A stretch of DNA of 64,000 bases, taken from positions 151,382 to 215,381 of the forward strand of contig NZ_CDDB01000039.1 in assembly GCF_000820105.1 (NCBI RefSeq), in the 5' to 3' direction. The DNA is from Aeromonas schubertii (GTDB lineage Bacteria > Pseudomonadota > Gammaproteobacteria > Enterobacterales > Aeromonadaceae). Each line of letters begins with the position of its first letter. Within the stretch, counting starts at the first letter, position 1. Shown here piece after piece: positions 54,369-63,976 of this stretch. A model generated the notes under the pieces. The model was not told the DNA's origin. It saw only the letters and a list, made by a program, of their open reading frames with translations, and ran no database searches. Position numbers and translations under genes: made by a program.

Positions 54369-54809
54369 ATGTCTATCTGGAAGAAACCCATGAGCCTGGC
54401 GGGGTTGGAGGCGAGTTCGCACAACACCCTGATGGCCCACCTCGATATTCATTACAGTGGCTTTGGCGACGACTGGATTGCCGCCACCATGCCGGTCGAC
54501 AGTCGCACCCACCAACCGCTGGGCATGTTGCACGGGGGCGCCTCCGTGGTGCTGGCCGAGACACTTGGGTCGATTGCCGCCAATATGGCGGTGGATGGGG
54601 ATCACTACTGTGTCGGTCTCGACATCAACGCCAACCACATACGTGCCAAGCGCGAAGGGGTGGTGACCGGGGTGACCCGTCCGGTGCATCTGGGAGCCAC
54701 CACCCAGGTGTGGCAGATAGAGATAAAGGATGAGCGGGATCGCCTCATCTGCACCAGCCGGATCACCATGGCGGTACTCAAGGCCAAGCGTTCGGGCAGC
54801 ACCCTCTGA
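54369..54809 (+). CDS. menI: Hotdog thioesterase, 1,4-dihydroxy-2-naphthoyl-CoA hydrolase
   Basis: A 146-residue hotdog-fold thioesterase. E. coli MenI (YdiI, 136 residues) hydrolyses DHNA-CoA in menaquinone synthesis. HGGASVVLAETLGSIAANM has the histidine-glycine-glycine loop and the catalytic glutamate. GLDINANHIRAKREGVVTG is the second conserved block. Nearness to ydiJ mirrors the E. coli ydiJ-ydiI arrangement. Confidence 0.9.
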   Translation: MSIWKKPMSLAGLEASSHNTLMAHLDIHYSGFGDDWIAATMPVDSRTHQPLGMLHGGASVVLAETLGSIAANMAVDGDHYCVGLDINANHIRAKREGVVTGVTRPVHLGATTQVWQIEIKDERDRLICTSRITMAVLKAKRSGSTL

Positions 54810-54905
54810 AGCGCGTGCCAGAGCACTGGTTGAAAAATCACCATGCCAATCGTGCCACACAGGCATATACTTGCCATGTCTTTGAGATGCCAATCACATT
54901 TTTCA

Positions 54906-54933
54906 AGACAGCCGGAGAAAGTGGCGCTATAAT
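54906..54933 (+). promoter_or_regulatory. Predicted promoter of deaD
   Basis: A perfect -10 TATAAT (54928-54933) lies 16 nt after AAGACA (54906-54911), a 4-of-6 -35. Transcription would start near 54940 with a leader of about 50 nt, far shorter than the very long cold-responsive leader known in E. coli. Confidence 0.55.
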
Positions 54934-54990
54934 CGCCGCCTTTTTGCTATTCTGCGGTGTGAACCGCCTGCCTTAAACCTGGAAGAATCT

Positions 54991-56892
54991 ATGTCTGATA
55001 CCGAACAACTGCCCCTGTTTGACGAGCTGGGATTGGCCGCGCCCATTTTGAAGGCGCTGCATGACGTTGGCTACGAGCGCCCGTCACCGATCCAGGCCGC
55101 CTCCATTCCGCCGCTCCTGGCGGGTCATGATCTGCTGGGGCAGGCTCAAACCGGTACAGGGAAGACCGCTGCTTTCGCGCTTCCGCTTTTGTCTCGCCTG
55201 GAGGCGGGCAATCGCTCTACCCAGATTCTGGTTCTGGCTCCGACCCGTGAGCTGGCCATCCAGGTCTCCGAGGCGTGCCAGCGTTACGCCCACCACATGC
55301 CCGATTTCCACGTGCTGCCCATCTATGGCGGCTCTTCCTACGACACCCAGATCCGCGCCCTGCGTCGCGGTGCCCAGGTGGTCGTCGGTACCCCGGGTCG
55401 CGTCATGGACCTGATCCGTCGCAAGAGCCTGGATCTCTCCGGTCTGAAGGCCCTGGTGCTGGACGAAGCGGACGAGATGCTGCGCATGGGCTTTATCGAC
55501 GACGTGGACTGGATCATGGACCAGTGCCCGGCCGGTCGTCAGGTTGCCCTCTTCTCTGCCACCATGCCGGAGCAGATCCGCCGCGTGGCCCAGAAGCACC
55601 TGAAGAACCCCAAAGAGATCAAGATCGCCTCCAAGACTGCGACCGCGACCACCATCCGTCAGCGTTACTGGCAGGTGACCGGCTCCCACAAGCTGGAAGC
55701 CATGACCCGTCTGCTGGAAGTAGAGCCCTACGAGGCCCTGCTGGTGTTCGTGCGTACCAAGAACGCCGCCGAAGAGCTGGCCGGCAAGCTGGCCGCTCGT
55801 GGCCATGCCTGTGAAGCCCTGCACGGCGACATCCCGCAGAAGCTGCGTGAGCGTACCGTCGAGAAGCTGCGTCAGGGTCAACTGGATATCCTGATCGCCA
55901 CCGACGTGGTCGCCCGCGGTCTCGACGTCGAGCGCATCACCCACGTGGTGAACTACGACATTCCCTACGATACCGAGTCCTACGTGCACCGTATCGGCCG
56001 TACCGGTCGTGCCGGTCGTAAGGGTGAGGCCATCCTGTTTGTGGCTCCGCGCGAGCGTCGCATGCTGCGTTCTATCGAGCATGCGACCCGTCAGAGCATC
56101 GAGCCGATGAAGATGCCGACCACCGCCGACATCAACCAGCACCGCCTGACCAAGTTCAAGGAGCGCATTCGCGAGACCATGATGGGTGAGGAGCTCGAGA
56201 CCTACTACGAACTGGTCAACGAGCTGGTGCAGGATGAGTCTGTCGACCCCATCGAGCTGGCTGCCGCCCTGGCCAAGCTGGTGCAAGGGGATCAGCCCCT
56301 GCTGCTCGACGAATCCAAGCCGGATCCGCTGCTCTCCCAGCCGCCCCGCGAGTTCGACCGTCAGCGCGACTTCGGTGACCGTGACTTCAACAACCGCGGC
56401 GAGCGCGACTTTAACCGTGGCGATCGCCCGGCCCGTCGCATGCCGGGTCTGGAGCCGCGTCCGCTCAAAGACAATCCTGACGTGAAGATGGAGCGTTTCC
56501 GCGTTGACGTGGGTTCCCATCACGGCGTCAAGCCGGGTCAGATCGTCGGCGCCATCGCCAACGAGGCCAACCTCGAGAGCCGCTTCATCGGCAACATCGA
56601 GATCGCCGATGACTTCTCCACCGTCGACTTGCCCAAGGGCATGAGCGCCGAGGTGATGGAAGTGCTGCGTCGCGCCCGTGTCTGCCAGCGCCCGCTGATG
56701 ATCACTCCCTACACCGAAGTACCGGAAGGGACCCGCAGCGCTCCCCCGCGCCAGTTCCGTGACCGCCCCTTCAACAAGGAGCGCCGTCCGTTCAAGGAGC
56801 GTCGCGAAGGCAATGGTAACCGCGAGCACGGCAACCGCGAAGGTGGCTTTGACAAGCGCAAGTTTGGTAACAAGCGCCGCGAGCACAACTGA
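54991..56892 (+). CDS. deaD: DEAD-box ATP-dependent RNA helicase DeaD (CsdA)
   Basis: A 633-residue helicase for ribosome assembly and mRNA turnover in the cold. Motifs in order: Q motif and AQTGTGKT (I), PTRELA (Ia), GTPGR (Ib), DEAD (II), SAT (III), ATDVVARGLDV (V) and HRIGRTGRAGR (VI). After residue about 480 come DbpA-like RNA-binding (MERFRVDVGSHHGVKPGQIVGAI) and RD/RG-rich repeats (RQRDFGDRDFNNRGERDFNRG and the end). Codons favour CGT and GGT, as in highly expressed genes. A strong terminator follows. Confidence 0.97.
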   Translation: MSDTEQLPLFDELGLAAPILKALHDVGYERPSPIQAASIPPLLAGHDLLGQAQTGTGKTAAFALPLLSRLEAGNRSTQILVLAPTRELAIQVSEACQRYAHHMPDFHVLPIYGGSSYDTQIRALRRGAQVVVGTPGRVMDLIRRKSLDLSGLKALVLDEADEMLRMGFIDDVDWIMDQCPAGRQVALFSATMPEQIRRVAQKHLKNPKEIKIASKTATATTIRQRYWQVTGSHKLEAMTRLLEVEPYEALLVFVRTKNAAEELAGKLAARGHACEALHGDIPQKLRERTVEKLRQGQLDILIATDVVARGLDVERITHVVNYDIPYDTESYVHRIGRTGRAGRKGEAILFVAPRERRMLRSIEHATRQSIEPMKMPTTADINQHRLTKFKERIRETMMGEELETYYELVNELVQDESVDPIELAAALAKLVQGDQPLLLDESKPDPLLSQPPREFDRQRDFGDRDFNNRGERDFNRGDRPARRMPGLEPRPLKDNPDVKMERFRVDVGSHHGVKPGQIVGAIANEANLESRFIGNIEIADDFSTVDLPKGMSAEVMEVLRRARVCQRPLMITPYTEVPEGTRSAPPRQFRDRPFNKERRPFKERREGNGNREHGNREGGFDKRKFGNKRREHN

Positions 56893-56922
56893 TCATACTT
56901 GGGTAACACCGGGTGATATGAT

Positions 56923-56955
56923 GAGGGCCGATCCACGATCGGCCCTCTCTTTTTT
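56923..56955 (+). terminator. Rho-independent terminator after deaD
   Basis: GAGGGCCGAT and ATCGGCCCTC form a 10-bp stem around CCACG (56923-56947), followed by TCTTTTTT. Confidence 0.93.
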
Positions 56956-56977
56956 GCATTCGGTGATGTCTTGCCGG

Positions 56978-57691
56978 TTATTCCATCAGCTTTTTCACCG
57001 CCTCCCGGGTCAGCGCCTGATTGAAGCGGGCCAGTGCCTCCCGCCCCTGGGGAGTGTCGGTGAAGCAGACATGCAGGGTCTTGTCCTCCAGCAGTCGATC
57101 GTTGAAGCCGATCTTGTCGGCCAGCCCTTGCAGCTTGGGATCGCTTTGCAGCAGAAAGCCCATCACATTCTTGTCGATCACCGCGAGATCCAGCCGCCCG
57201 TTGCCCAGTTTGAGCAGGTTTTGGGCATCCGAGGTGGTCGCATCGACACTGAGAGCCTTGCTGGCTACCCGATTATCAAAGTCGACGGTGTTCACATAGC
57301 CGGTCACCACGCCTATCTTCTTGCCCTTGAGATCGTCCAGGCTCTGCCAGGTGACGGGGTTTGCCTGTTGCTGGGCAAAGCCGAGGGGGCCATGGCCGAT
57401 GGGATCCGAGAAGAGGCAGGGGCTCTGGGGATCCTGGTACTCGGGAAAGTAGCCCACCACCTCGGGATTGGCCTTGGCCTCGTCCACGGCTCGCTGCCAG
57501 GGGAGGAACTTGATGGTGAGCGTCTCTCCGGCCGCGGTGAAGGCGGCCTTGACCACTTCGCTGGTCTTTCCTTGCCCGGGCAGGGTCGCCCCCGTGTAGG
57601 GAGGCCAGTCCAGGCTGGTGAGGGTGACAGCCTGGGTGGCCGTGGCGGTGAGCAGGGGCAAGATGGCCTGTGCGAGTCGACTCCTGAACAT
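56978..57691 (-). CDS. Periplasmic solute-binding protein, family 3-like
   Basis: A 237-residue protein with a signal peptide (about 1-21, ending TQA). LDWPPYTGATLPGQG, FLPWQRAVDEAKANPEVVGYFPEY and KKIGVVTGYVNTVDFD follow the SBP_bac_3 pattern. No transporter genes are beside it. It resembles stand-alone binding proteins common in Vibrio and Aeromonas. It is convergent with deaD and 17 bp downstream of the hydroxylase gene, possibly co-transcribed. Confidence 0.8.
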   Translation of the reverse strand: MFRSRLAQAILPLLTATATQAVTLTSLDWPPYTGATLPGQGKTSEVVKAAFTAAGETLTIKFLPWQRAVDEAKANPEVVGYFPEYQDPQSPCLFSDPIGHGPLGFAQQQANPVTWQSLDDLKGKKIGVVTGYVNTVDFDNRVASKALSVDATTSDAQNLLKLGNGRLDLAVIDKNVMGFLLQSDPKLQGLADKIGFNDRLLEDKTLHVCFTDTPQGREALARFNQALTREAVKKLME

Positions 57692-57708
57692 GGGGATATC
57701 TCCGGGGA

Positions 57709-58581
57709 TTAGGGTTCCCTAAAGATAGCCTTCCCGGGCACGCTGTCATGTTGGCGGGGCAGCGGGGGACCAAACAGTACCCCGAGCCGCTCTCGCCAGG
57801 GGAGGGGGCGCGCCTCACGGAGCATGTCGCGCCACTCATGGAAGGTGAGGGTGATGGGGTTGAAGCTGTGAATGGGCTTGGTGATGCCATAGCGGCACGG
57901 CGTGGCCGGATCCTCTTCCACGAAGGTACCAAAGAGGCGATCCCAGATGATCAGCACGCCGGCGAAGTTGCGATCGATATAGCCCGGATTGCTGGCGTGG
58001 TGGACCCTGTGGTGGGAGGGGGTGTTGAGTACCCACTCGAGCCAGCCCAGGCGCCCTATGACCTGGGTATGGACAAAGAACTGGAAGGCGAGGCTCAGGA
58101 GCACGGTGGCGACGACCGCCTCGGGAGGAAAACCGAGCAGGATCATCGGCAGCCAGAAGAGCCACATCCCCGAGACCGGGTACATCAGGCTCTGGCGAAA
58201 GGCCGTGGAGAGGTTGAGGCGCTCCGAGCTGTGATGCACCACGTGGGAGGCCCACAGCCAGCGCACGTGGTGGCTGGCGAAGTGGAACAGCCAGTAGCAG
58301 AGATCCTGTAGCAAGAAGAGCAGCAGTACGCTCCAGAAGGTGAGCGGGATGTCCAGCAGGCGCCATCCCCAGACCGCATCATAGATGTGGGTGATGAGCA
58401 GGGCGGCGAGCAGATCCCCCCCCTGGTGCATCAGGGCCAGGGTGGCGTTGGCCAGCAGATCGCGCCACTGGTAGCGGGCGGTGGGGAAGCGCTCCCCGTG
58501 ACGATGCAGGTACCACATCTCGGCTCCGATAAAGAGCAGGAACAGGGGGGCCAGGTAGAGGAGGATCAGCTTCACATCCAT
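57709..58581 (-). CDS. Membrane fatty-acid hydroxylase/sterol desaturase superfamily protein
   Basis: A 290-residue protein with four or five membrane segments and the histidine clusters that hold a di-iron centre: HFASHH, HVVHHSSERLN, and HHRVHHASN with the intervening HTQVIG. This superfamily hydroxylates or desaturates lipid chains. The start is ATG 58581 with AAGGA at 9 nt; an ATG at 58590 is an alternative. Substrate is unknown. Confidence 0.88.
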   Translation of the reverse strand: MDVKLILLYLAPLFLLFIGAEMWYLHRHGERFPTARYQWRDLLANATLALMHQGGDLLAALLITHIYDAVWGWRLLDIPLTFWSVLLLFLLQDLCYWLFHFASHHVRWLWASHVVHHSSERLNLSTAFRQSLMYPVSGMWLFWLPMILLGFPPEAVVATVLLSLAFQFFVHTQVIGRLGWLEWVLNTPSHHRVHHASNPGYIDRNFAGVLIIWDRLFGTFVEEDPATPCRYGITKPIHSFNPITLTFHEWRDMLREARPLPWRERLGVLFGPPLPRQHDSVPGKAIFREP

Positions 58582-58792
58582 ATGAGTCATCCTTGTCGAT
58601 GTTTTGCCCAGCATACTGCACTTTTTGCATTCGATTAACAGGCGGCGATCCCCCTTTTGGGGGGCTTTTGGGCCGTATCTGCGGGGAACAATGATGAGGA
58701 TGTCAAAAGTGTTGTTACCGTCATGTTTCAATAGGGACACGGCAGCGGCTTTTCCATATACTCCCGTCAGTGTTGAGTCAGGTTAGACAAGC

Positions 58793-59938
58793 ATGGATGC
58801 AGCTCTCTCCCATACCGATACTCGCCTCCTGATACTGATGGTTTTGTTTGGCTATGTGCTGGCCTTTCTCACCCTCACCCTCACCTGGCGGGCCTATCGT
58901 CAAATCCCGGGTATTCACTTCTGGTGGGCAGCCAGCCTGATGGCGTTGGCCGGCCTGACCGGTTTTGTGGTGGGTACCCAGCTCACCCTCCAGTCGGGGT
59001 TGTGGGCCGGTAATCTCTTCTTGTTGCTTCATGCGGCCCTGATGCTGGCGGGGGTGCGTGCCTTCCTGCAACTTCCCAACGAGTGGCAACGCTGGTGCGG
59101 CGGCATGTTGCTGCTGATCGGATTGCTGGGTTTGAGTCATTGGCTAGGGATGCCGCGAGCCTCGCTGCTCCTGATGGCGATCGCCTTCTCGGGGTTTGGC
59201 TCCATGCTCATCTGGCAACTGGCGCGCCACGGGGGGCACAACTATCGCCTGGTGATCCTACTGCTGGGGCTGGTGACCCTCTCTCTCACCCTCTTCGTGT
59301 TGATCAACACCCTGCTGATGAGCGGCATACCCCTGCCCTGGGATCATCGCGCCGCGATCATCACCGCCTGTCTGGCCATGCTGGTGGCCGGTTACCTGAC
59401 TCCAGTCGGTGTCTTGCTGCTCTGTATTCAGCACCACACCCTCGCCCTGCGCCAACAGGCTACCCATGACCCGCTGACCGGGCTCTACAACCGCCGGGGG
59501 CTGCACCAGAGGATGCGCACCCTGATGGAGCGGGCACCACTGGTGGTGGCCATGATGGATCTCGACGACTTTAAACAGATCAATGACAGGTTTGGCCATG
59601 AGATGGGGGATCGGGTACTGCAGGGGGTGGGCCGCCAGCTGCAGCGCTTGCCGGGCACCGTTGCCGCCCGGATCGGGGGTGAGGAGTTTGTGTTGCTGAT
59701 GCACCTCGATGAGGACCAGAGCTATCGGCTCTGCGAGCAGCTCTGTGCCGAGATAGCCCTGCTGAGCTTTGGCGAGGTGAGGGTGACCGCCAGCCTGGGG
59801 GTGGACCGCATCCTGGCCGGTGAGCGTTTGGAGGCGGCACTCAAGCGGGCTGATTTCGCCCTCTACCGGGCCAAGCGCCTGGGCAAGAATCGGGTCTGTG
59901 GCCCCGAGTGCCTGGACAAGATGCCGTCCGGGCTCTGA
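58793..59938 (+). CDS. Membrane diguanylate cyclase (GGEEF)
   Basis: A 381-residue protein with about seven N-terminal membrane segments (about 12-205) and a C-terminal GGDEF domain. DPLTGLYNRRGL opens the domain and ARIGGEEFVLL gives the active GGEEF signature, so synthesis of cyclic-di-GMP is expected. The RxxD inhibitory site normally five residues before the signature is absent (the sequence is RLPGTVAARIGGEEF), suggesting no product inhibition there. It is convergent with uhpC. Confidence 0.9.
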   Translation: MDAALSHTDTRLLILMVLFGYVLAFLTLTLTWRAYRQIPGIHFWWAASLMALAGLTGFVVGTQLTLQSGLWAGNLFLLLHAALMLAGVRAFLQLPNEWQRWCGGMLLLIGLLGLSHWLGMPRASLLLMAIAFSGFGSMLIWQLARHGGHNYRLVILLLGLVTLSLTLFVLINTLLMSGIPLPWDHRAAIITACLAMLVAGYLTPVGVLLLCIQHHTLALRQQATHDPLTGLYNRRGLHQRMRTLMERAPLVVAMMDLDDFKQINDRFGHEMGDRVLQGVGRQLQRLPGTVAARIGGEEFVLLMHLDEDQSYRLCEQLCAEIALLSFGEVRVTASLGVDRILAGERLEAALKRADFALYRAKRLGKNRVCGPECLDKMPSGL

Positions 59939-59943
59939 GGACG

Positions 59944-61266
59944 TCAGCCCGGTTGGCGAGGGGCCTGGGCCCGCAGGAAGGGGAGCAGCAGCAGGGCCGA
60001 GATGCCGGCGGCGATGGCGATCACCACGAAGAAGCCTTGCCAGTGCCAGATCTCCATCACCCTGGCCAGGGGGTAGCCCGAGAGGGCCGCGCCCATGTAG
60101 GCGAAGAGACCAACAAAGCCGGTGGCGGCCCCCGCCGCATCCTTGTGGGAGCACTCGGCCGCCGCCATGCCGATCAGCATCTGGGGGCCGAAGACGAAGA
60201 AGCCGATGGTAAAGAAGCAGGCCGCCTGCATCACGTAGGTGGCGAAGGGCATCAGCCAGAGTGAGCCCACCGAGAGCAATATACCGGCGGCGAAGATGAG
60301 GTTCATGGGACCCCGGTTGCCGTTAAAGAGCCGGTCCGATCCCCAGCCTGCCACCAGGGCGCCGACAAAGCCCCCCAGCTCAAACAGGGTCACTGCCGAG
60401 TTGGCCGTCACCAGATCCACCCCCAGCCGCTCCTGCATATAGAGGTTGCCCCAGTCGTTGATGGCGGCACGGACCACATAGACCAGCACATAGCAGCAGG
60501 CGAGCAGCCAGATATAGGGGTTGGTCAGCACATAGCGATGGAGGATCTGGCGCCGGGAGAGACCCGCCCCCTCCTGCTGCTGGGCCATCTCCAGAGCATC
60601 CTGTCGCCATACCCCCACGCTCGGCAGCCCGAGGGTCTGGGGCTTGTCCCGCAGTCGCCAGCACAGGAACAAACCGGCGGCAATGGCGCACAGCCCCGGC
60701 ACTATCATGCCGGCGCGCCAGCCATAGTGCAGGGCCACGGTGGCCACCACCATGGGGATGAGGGCGCCCCCCACGTTGTGGGCCGTGTTCCACAGGGCCC
60801 ACCAGCCCCCCCGCTCGGAACGCGAATACCAGGTGGTGAGCAGCTTGGAGCAGGGAGGCCAGCCCCATCCCTGGAAGAAGGCGTTGGCGACCCAGAGCAG
60901 GGCGAACAGCCAGAGCGAGGAGGAGAGACCGAACAGTATGTTGACCACACCGGTGGCCATCAGCCCCAGCCCCATGAAATAGCGGGGATTGGAGTGATCG
61001 CTGACGATGCCCGAGAAGAACTTCGACAGCCCGTAGGTGATGTAGAAAAGGGTGGCCAGCAACCCGATATCGGTGCGCGCTATGATGCCATTGGCCAGCA
61101 TGTCGGGCATGGCGGCGTTGAAGCTCTTGCGGGTGAAGTAGAAGAGGGCGTACCCCAGATAGATAGAGAGCAGGATATGGCGGCGCCAATAGCGATAGCG
61201 CTGCGCTATTTCTGCCGGGTCCGTGATAGCCGGGGCCCAGGCCGGGCTTCTTAAAAAACCGAACAT
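59944..61266 (-). CDS. uhpC: Sugar-phosphate sensor UhpC (MFS)
   Basis: A 440-residue major facilitator with 12 hydrophobic segments, nearly the same length as and highly similar to E. coli UhpC (439): YRYWRRHILLSIYLGYALFYFTRKSFNAAMP, AFFQGWGWPP, and ALWNTAHNVGGALIPM. UhpC senses external glucose-6-phosphate and signals to UhpB. Its ATG overlaps the uhpB stop (TGATG). In E. coli uhpT follows; here a convergent diguanylate cyclase does. Confidence 0.96.
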   Translation of the reverse strand: MFGFLRSPAWAPAITDPAEIAQRYRYWRRHILLSIYLGYALFYFTRKSFNAAMPDMLANGIIARTDIGLLATLFYITYGLSKFFSGIVSDHSNPRYFMGLGLMATGVVNILFGLSSSLWLFALLWVANAFFQGWGWPPCSKLLTTWYSRSERGGWWALWNTAHNVGGALIPMVVATVALHYGWRAGMIVPGLCAIAAGLFLCWRLRDKPQTLGLPSVGVWRQDALEMAQQQEGAGLSRRQILHRYVLTNPYIWLLACCYVLVYVVRAAINDWGNLYMQERLGVDLVTANSAVTLFELGGFVGALVAGWGSDRLFNGNRGPMNLIFAAGILLSVGSLWLMPFATYVMQAACFFTIGFFVFGPQMLIGMAAAECSHKDAAGAATGFVGLFAYMGAALSGYPLARVMEIWHWQGFFVVIAIAAGISALLLLPFLRAQAPRQPG

Positions 61267-62774
61267 CAGCGCTCCTTGTTACGTCTGCCGGGCAGGGTGA
61301 CCGAGAGGCGGGTGCCGTGGGTACAGGAGAGGGAGAGCTCCCCCCCCATGGCCTGCAGCCGCTCGCGCAGGCCAAGCAAGCCAAAGCCCCGGGGGGTCTG
61401 ATCCTGAGGCAGGCCGCAACCGTCGTCTTCGAGCACCAGATGCAGCCACTGCCCCTGATGCCAGGCTTGCAGGGTCACGGCGCTCGCGCCGGCGTGTTTG
61501 ACCACGTTATTGAGCCCCTCCTGGCAGACCCGAAACAGGGTAACCCTCTGCCCTTCACTGAGTTGCTCCTCGTCGATGCGCCACTCCAGGTGAGTGACGA
61601 TCCCCTGGGCTTCTAGCTCCATCTCCCGCAGCAGGGCGCGCACCGCCTGGGCCAGGGGGAGATCGTCGAGCTGGCGCGGGCGTAGCCGTCCCAGCAGGCG
61701 ACGCACCGCATCATAGACCCCGAGGGAGAGCTGCTCGATGAGGGCGCTGCTTTGGGTCACGCCGGGGTTATCCGGTGCCAGCCGCGGCAGGATCCCCGCC
61801 TGGGTGCGGATGGCGGTGATGGTCTGGCCTATGTCGTCGTGCAGCTCACGGGCCACCTCCCGGCGCACGTGCTCCTCGGTCTCCACCAGTCGCTCGGCAA
61901 GCTGGCGATTGCAGGCGAGCTGGTGCTCGAGCTCGCCGTTGAGCTCGCGCAGACGCTGGATCCCGGCCCCCAGCAGTAGGCCGGTCAGGCTCTGGGCCAA
62001 CAGGGAGAGAAGCAGGTCCACCGCATGATCGTGCCAAGTCTGGCCCGCGATAAGGGCGATGGCGTTCATCAGGGTGGCCAGCAGGGCTCCCTGCCAGCCA
62101 TAGCGCCAGGCAAGGGCGATGATGGGCAGCGCGAGACAGAAGGGGGTGAAGCGGGCCAGCTCCTTGGGCAGCCCCAGCTGCAGGGAGAGACTCACCGCGA
62201 ACAGTAGCAGATACCAGATGAGGTGACGGGCGCGCCAGGCCACCGGTTGGGCCACCAGGGCAGGGCCCAGGGGCTGCCAGCTGGCTCGGGTCAGGTAGTG
62301 CCAGATAAGCAGGCAGGTGGGGGCCAGTGTGAGGCCACCGGTGAGGGTGAGCAGCAGGGCGGTGAGCCCATCCTGGCCAAACCAGAGCAAGGATTGCAGC
62401 AGGGCCGCCGCCACCAGGGCCGCCCCTTGCAGCAGCAGGGTGTGCCACTCGTCGGCACGGCGCCACTGATGGGCCAGCGCCACCGGCAGCAGGGTGAGCA
62501 GGGAGCCGGCCACCAGCCAGCTCGCATTGGGCATGCCAACCTGGCTATGGAGCCAGGCGATGAGCCCCCATTCACTGAGCTGCAGCACCGGCCAAAACCG
62601 GCGCGGGCATTGCAGCATCAATCCCAGACGCAGGCCGAAAGGGAAGAGCAGGGCGGCCAGCTCGGGGCGCTCGACCAGATGCAGGCTGATGCTCCAGAGG
62701 CAAAACCAACCGGCGCTGAAGATGATGCTGCCGGAGAGGGCCAGGGGCAGCAGGCGGGGAAGGCGGTACATCAC
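61266..62774 (-). CDS. uhpB: Sensor histidine kinase UhpB
   Basis: A 502-residue kinase (E. coli 500). An N-terminal MASE1 region with about eight membrane segments ([21 protein letters not shown] is nearly E. coli sequence) precedes a HisKA_3 domain with [19 protein letters not shown] and a HATPase with NVVKHAGA and EDDGCGLP. It relays the UhpC signal to UhpA. Translation starts at GTG 62774 or the following ATG 62771; both overlap the uhpA stop. Confidence 0.95.
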   Translation of the reverse strand: MMYRLPRLLPLALSGSIIFSAGWFCLWSISLHLVERPELAALLFPFGLRLGLMLQCPRRFWPVLQLSEWGLIAWLHSQVGMPNASWLVAGSLLTLLPVALAHQWRRADEWHTLLLQGAALVAAALLQSLLWFGQDGLTALLLTLTGGLTLAPTCLLIWHYLTRASWQPLGPALVAQPVAWRARHLIWYLLLFAVSLSLQLGLPKELARFTPFCLALPIIALAWRYGWQGALLATLMNAIALIAGQTWHDHAVDLLLSLLAQSLTGLLLGAGIQRLRELNGELEHQLACNRQLAERLVETEEHVRREVARELHDDIGQTITAIRTQAGILPRLAPDNPGVTQSSALIEQLSLGVYDAVRRLLGRLRPRQLDDLPLAQAVRALLREMELEAQGIVTHLEWRIDEEQLSEGQRVTLFRVCQEGLNNVVKHAGASAVTLQAWHQGQWLHLVLEDDGCGLPQDQTPRGFGLLGLRERLQAMGGELSLSCTHGTRLSVTLPGRRNKER

Positions 62775-63361
62775 CAGTTGTCAAAGAGGCGGCGAGCCAG
62801 CTCGACATTGTTGCCCACCCCCAGCTTCTCCATCAGATTGGCCCGATGCACATGCACCGTCTTGGGAGAGAGGCCGAGCTCGGCGGCGATGGCCTTGACC
62901 TCCATCCCCTGGGCGAGGCGCTCGGCCACCTGGCGCTCGCGGCTGGTCAGGGGATCCTGACGCGCACAGGCGAGCTTCTGGGCGATCTCGGGGGTGAGGT
63001 AGCAGCCGCCGCTGGCGGCGGTGCGCACCGCCGCGATCAGCTCGTCCGGGTGGCAGCGCTTGGAGAGAAATCCTTTGGCGCCGGCCTTGAGCGCCTGCTC
63101 GATGAGGGCGGGGCTGTCGTGCACCGACAGCATGATCACCGCCAACCCTCTAGGCAGCTTGCTCAACAGGTCCAGCCCCGAGATATCGGGCATGGAGATG
63201 TCACAGATACAGACCCGGGGGGCGCAGCCGGGCAGGCCGGCCAGTGCCTCCTGGCCCGAGCCAAATTCGCCCACCACCTCGAGATCGGGCTCGAGGGAGA
63301 GCAGCTGGGCAAAGCCGGAGCGCACGATCAGGTGATCGTCGATGAGGGCGATGGTGATCAT
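62771..63361 (-). CDS. uhpA: Response regulator UhpA (NarL/FixJ family)
   Basis: A 196-residue regulator, same length as E. coli UhpA. The receiver has [10 protein letters not shown] and the phospho-acceptor aspartate in [14 protein letters not shown]; the C-terminal LuxR-type helix-turn-helix is [43 protein letters not shown], cut here only by length. It activates sugar-phosphate uptake (uhpT in E. coli). The gene leads an operon whose three members overlap by one to four bases. Confidence 0.95.
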   Translation of the reverse strand: MITIALIDDHLIVRSGFAQLLSLEPDLEVVGEFGSGQEALAGLPGCAPRVCICDISMPDISGLDLLSKLPRGLAVIMLSVHDSPALIEQALKAGAKGFLSKRCHPDELIAAVRTAASGGCYLTPEIAQKLACARQDPLTSRERQVAERLAQGMEVKAIAAELGLSPKTVHVHRANLMEKLGVGNNVELARRLFDNW

Positions 63362-63456
63362 GGTGACAACCGAAATAGGGAGGAGGCGCTACCTTACCCC
63401 TGGCCATGGCCCGACTCAAGTCGAAGCGGCGCCTCCCTTGATCTGTATTCCCCTTT

Positions 63457-63864
63457 TTAGCGGTGCAGCTCGCCGGCACGCTCCGGCTGATAGAGCACCT
63501 CGAGGATGCGAATCCGCAGGGGCTGGCCGGCAGGACCCGGCCATGTCATCTCATCACCCACCGTCAGGCCAATCAGGGCCGAGCCGACCGGGGCCAACAC
63601 CGAGATGCGCTGTGGATCTCCCTGCACATCCTTGGGGTAGACCAGGGTGAGGCTGTGCTCCTCACCGCTGCTCTCCAGACGAAAGCGAACGGTGGAGTTC
63701 ATGGTCACCACATCGGCGGGCATCTGTCCGGGCTCGAGGACCTCGGCGCGACTGAGCTCCCCTTGCAGGGGATGGTTGAGGGCCTGCTGGGGAGGCAGGC
63801 TCTCGAGTAGTCGCTCGAGGCGCGCCAGATCGAGGGAGGAGAGGATGATCTTGGGTCGTTGCAT
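63457..63864 (-). CDS. rnk: Regulator of nucleoside diphosphate kinase Rnk
   Basis: A 135-residue protein (E. coli Rnk 136). The N-terminal short coiled coil (ILSSLDLARLERLLESLP) and C-terminal GreA/B-type domain (VTMNSTVRFR, LTLVYPKDV, ISVLAPVGSALIGLTVGDEM) identify it. Rnk binds RNA polymerase and competes with Gre factors without cleavage activity. AGGAG precedes the ATG. It lies 95 bp upstream of uhpA on the same strand. Confidence 0.93.
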   Translation of the reverse strand: MQRPKIILSSLDLARLERLLESLPPQQALNHPLQGELSRAEVLEPGQMPADVVTMNSTVRFRLESSGEEHSLTLVYPKDVQGDPQRISVLAPVGSALIGLTVGDEMTWPGPAGQPLRIRILEVLYQPERAGELHR

Positions 63865-63947
63865 GGGGTGACTCCTTGCTGTTTGTCCATATGGTCAAGG
63901 GCTCGCGACCACCCAAAGTGGCGCAAGCTGGCGAAAGAAGACGAGGC

Positions 63948-63976
63948 GCCCCCGGTCGACGGGGCGGGCCGGGGGC
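63948..63976 (-). terminator. Hairpin upstream of rnk, possible terminator of the next leftward gene
   Basis: On the minus strand GCCCCCGG and CCGGGGGC pair around a 13-nt loop, followed by GCCTCGTCTTCTTTC, a weak pyrimidine tail. A minus-strand frame ends just before it with TAA at 63980-63978 (LFRATPS then stop), which could be the end of an upstream gene cut by the window edge. Confidence 0.3.

Noticed and set aside
55084-56886. A 600-residue minus-strand frame opposite deaD
   Set aside because: deaD carries every helicase motif; the reverse frame is open because of codon bias.
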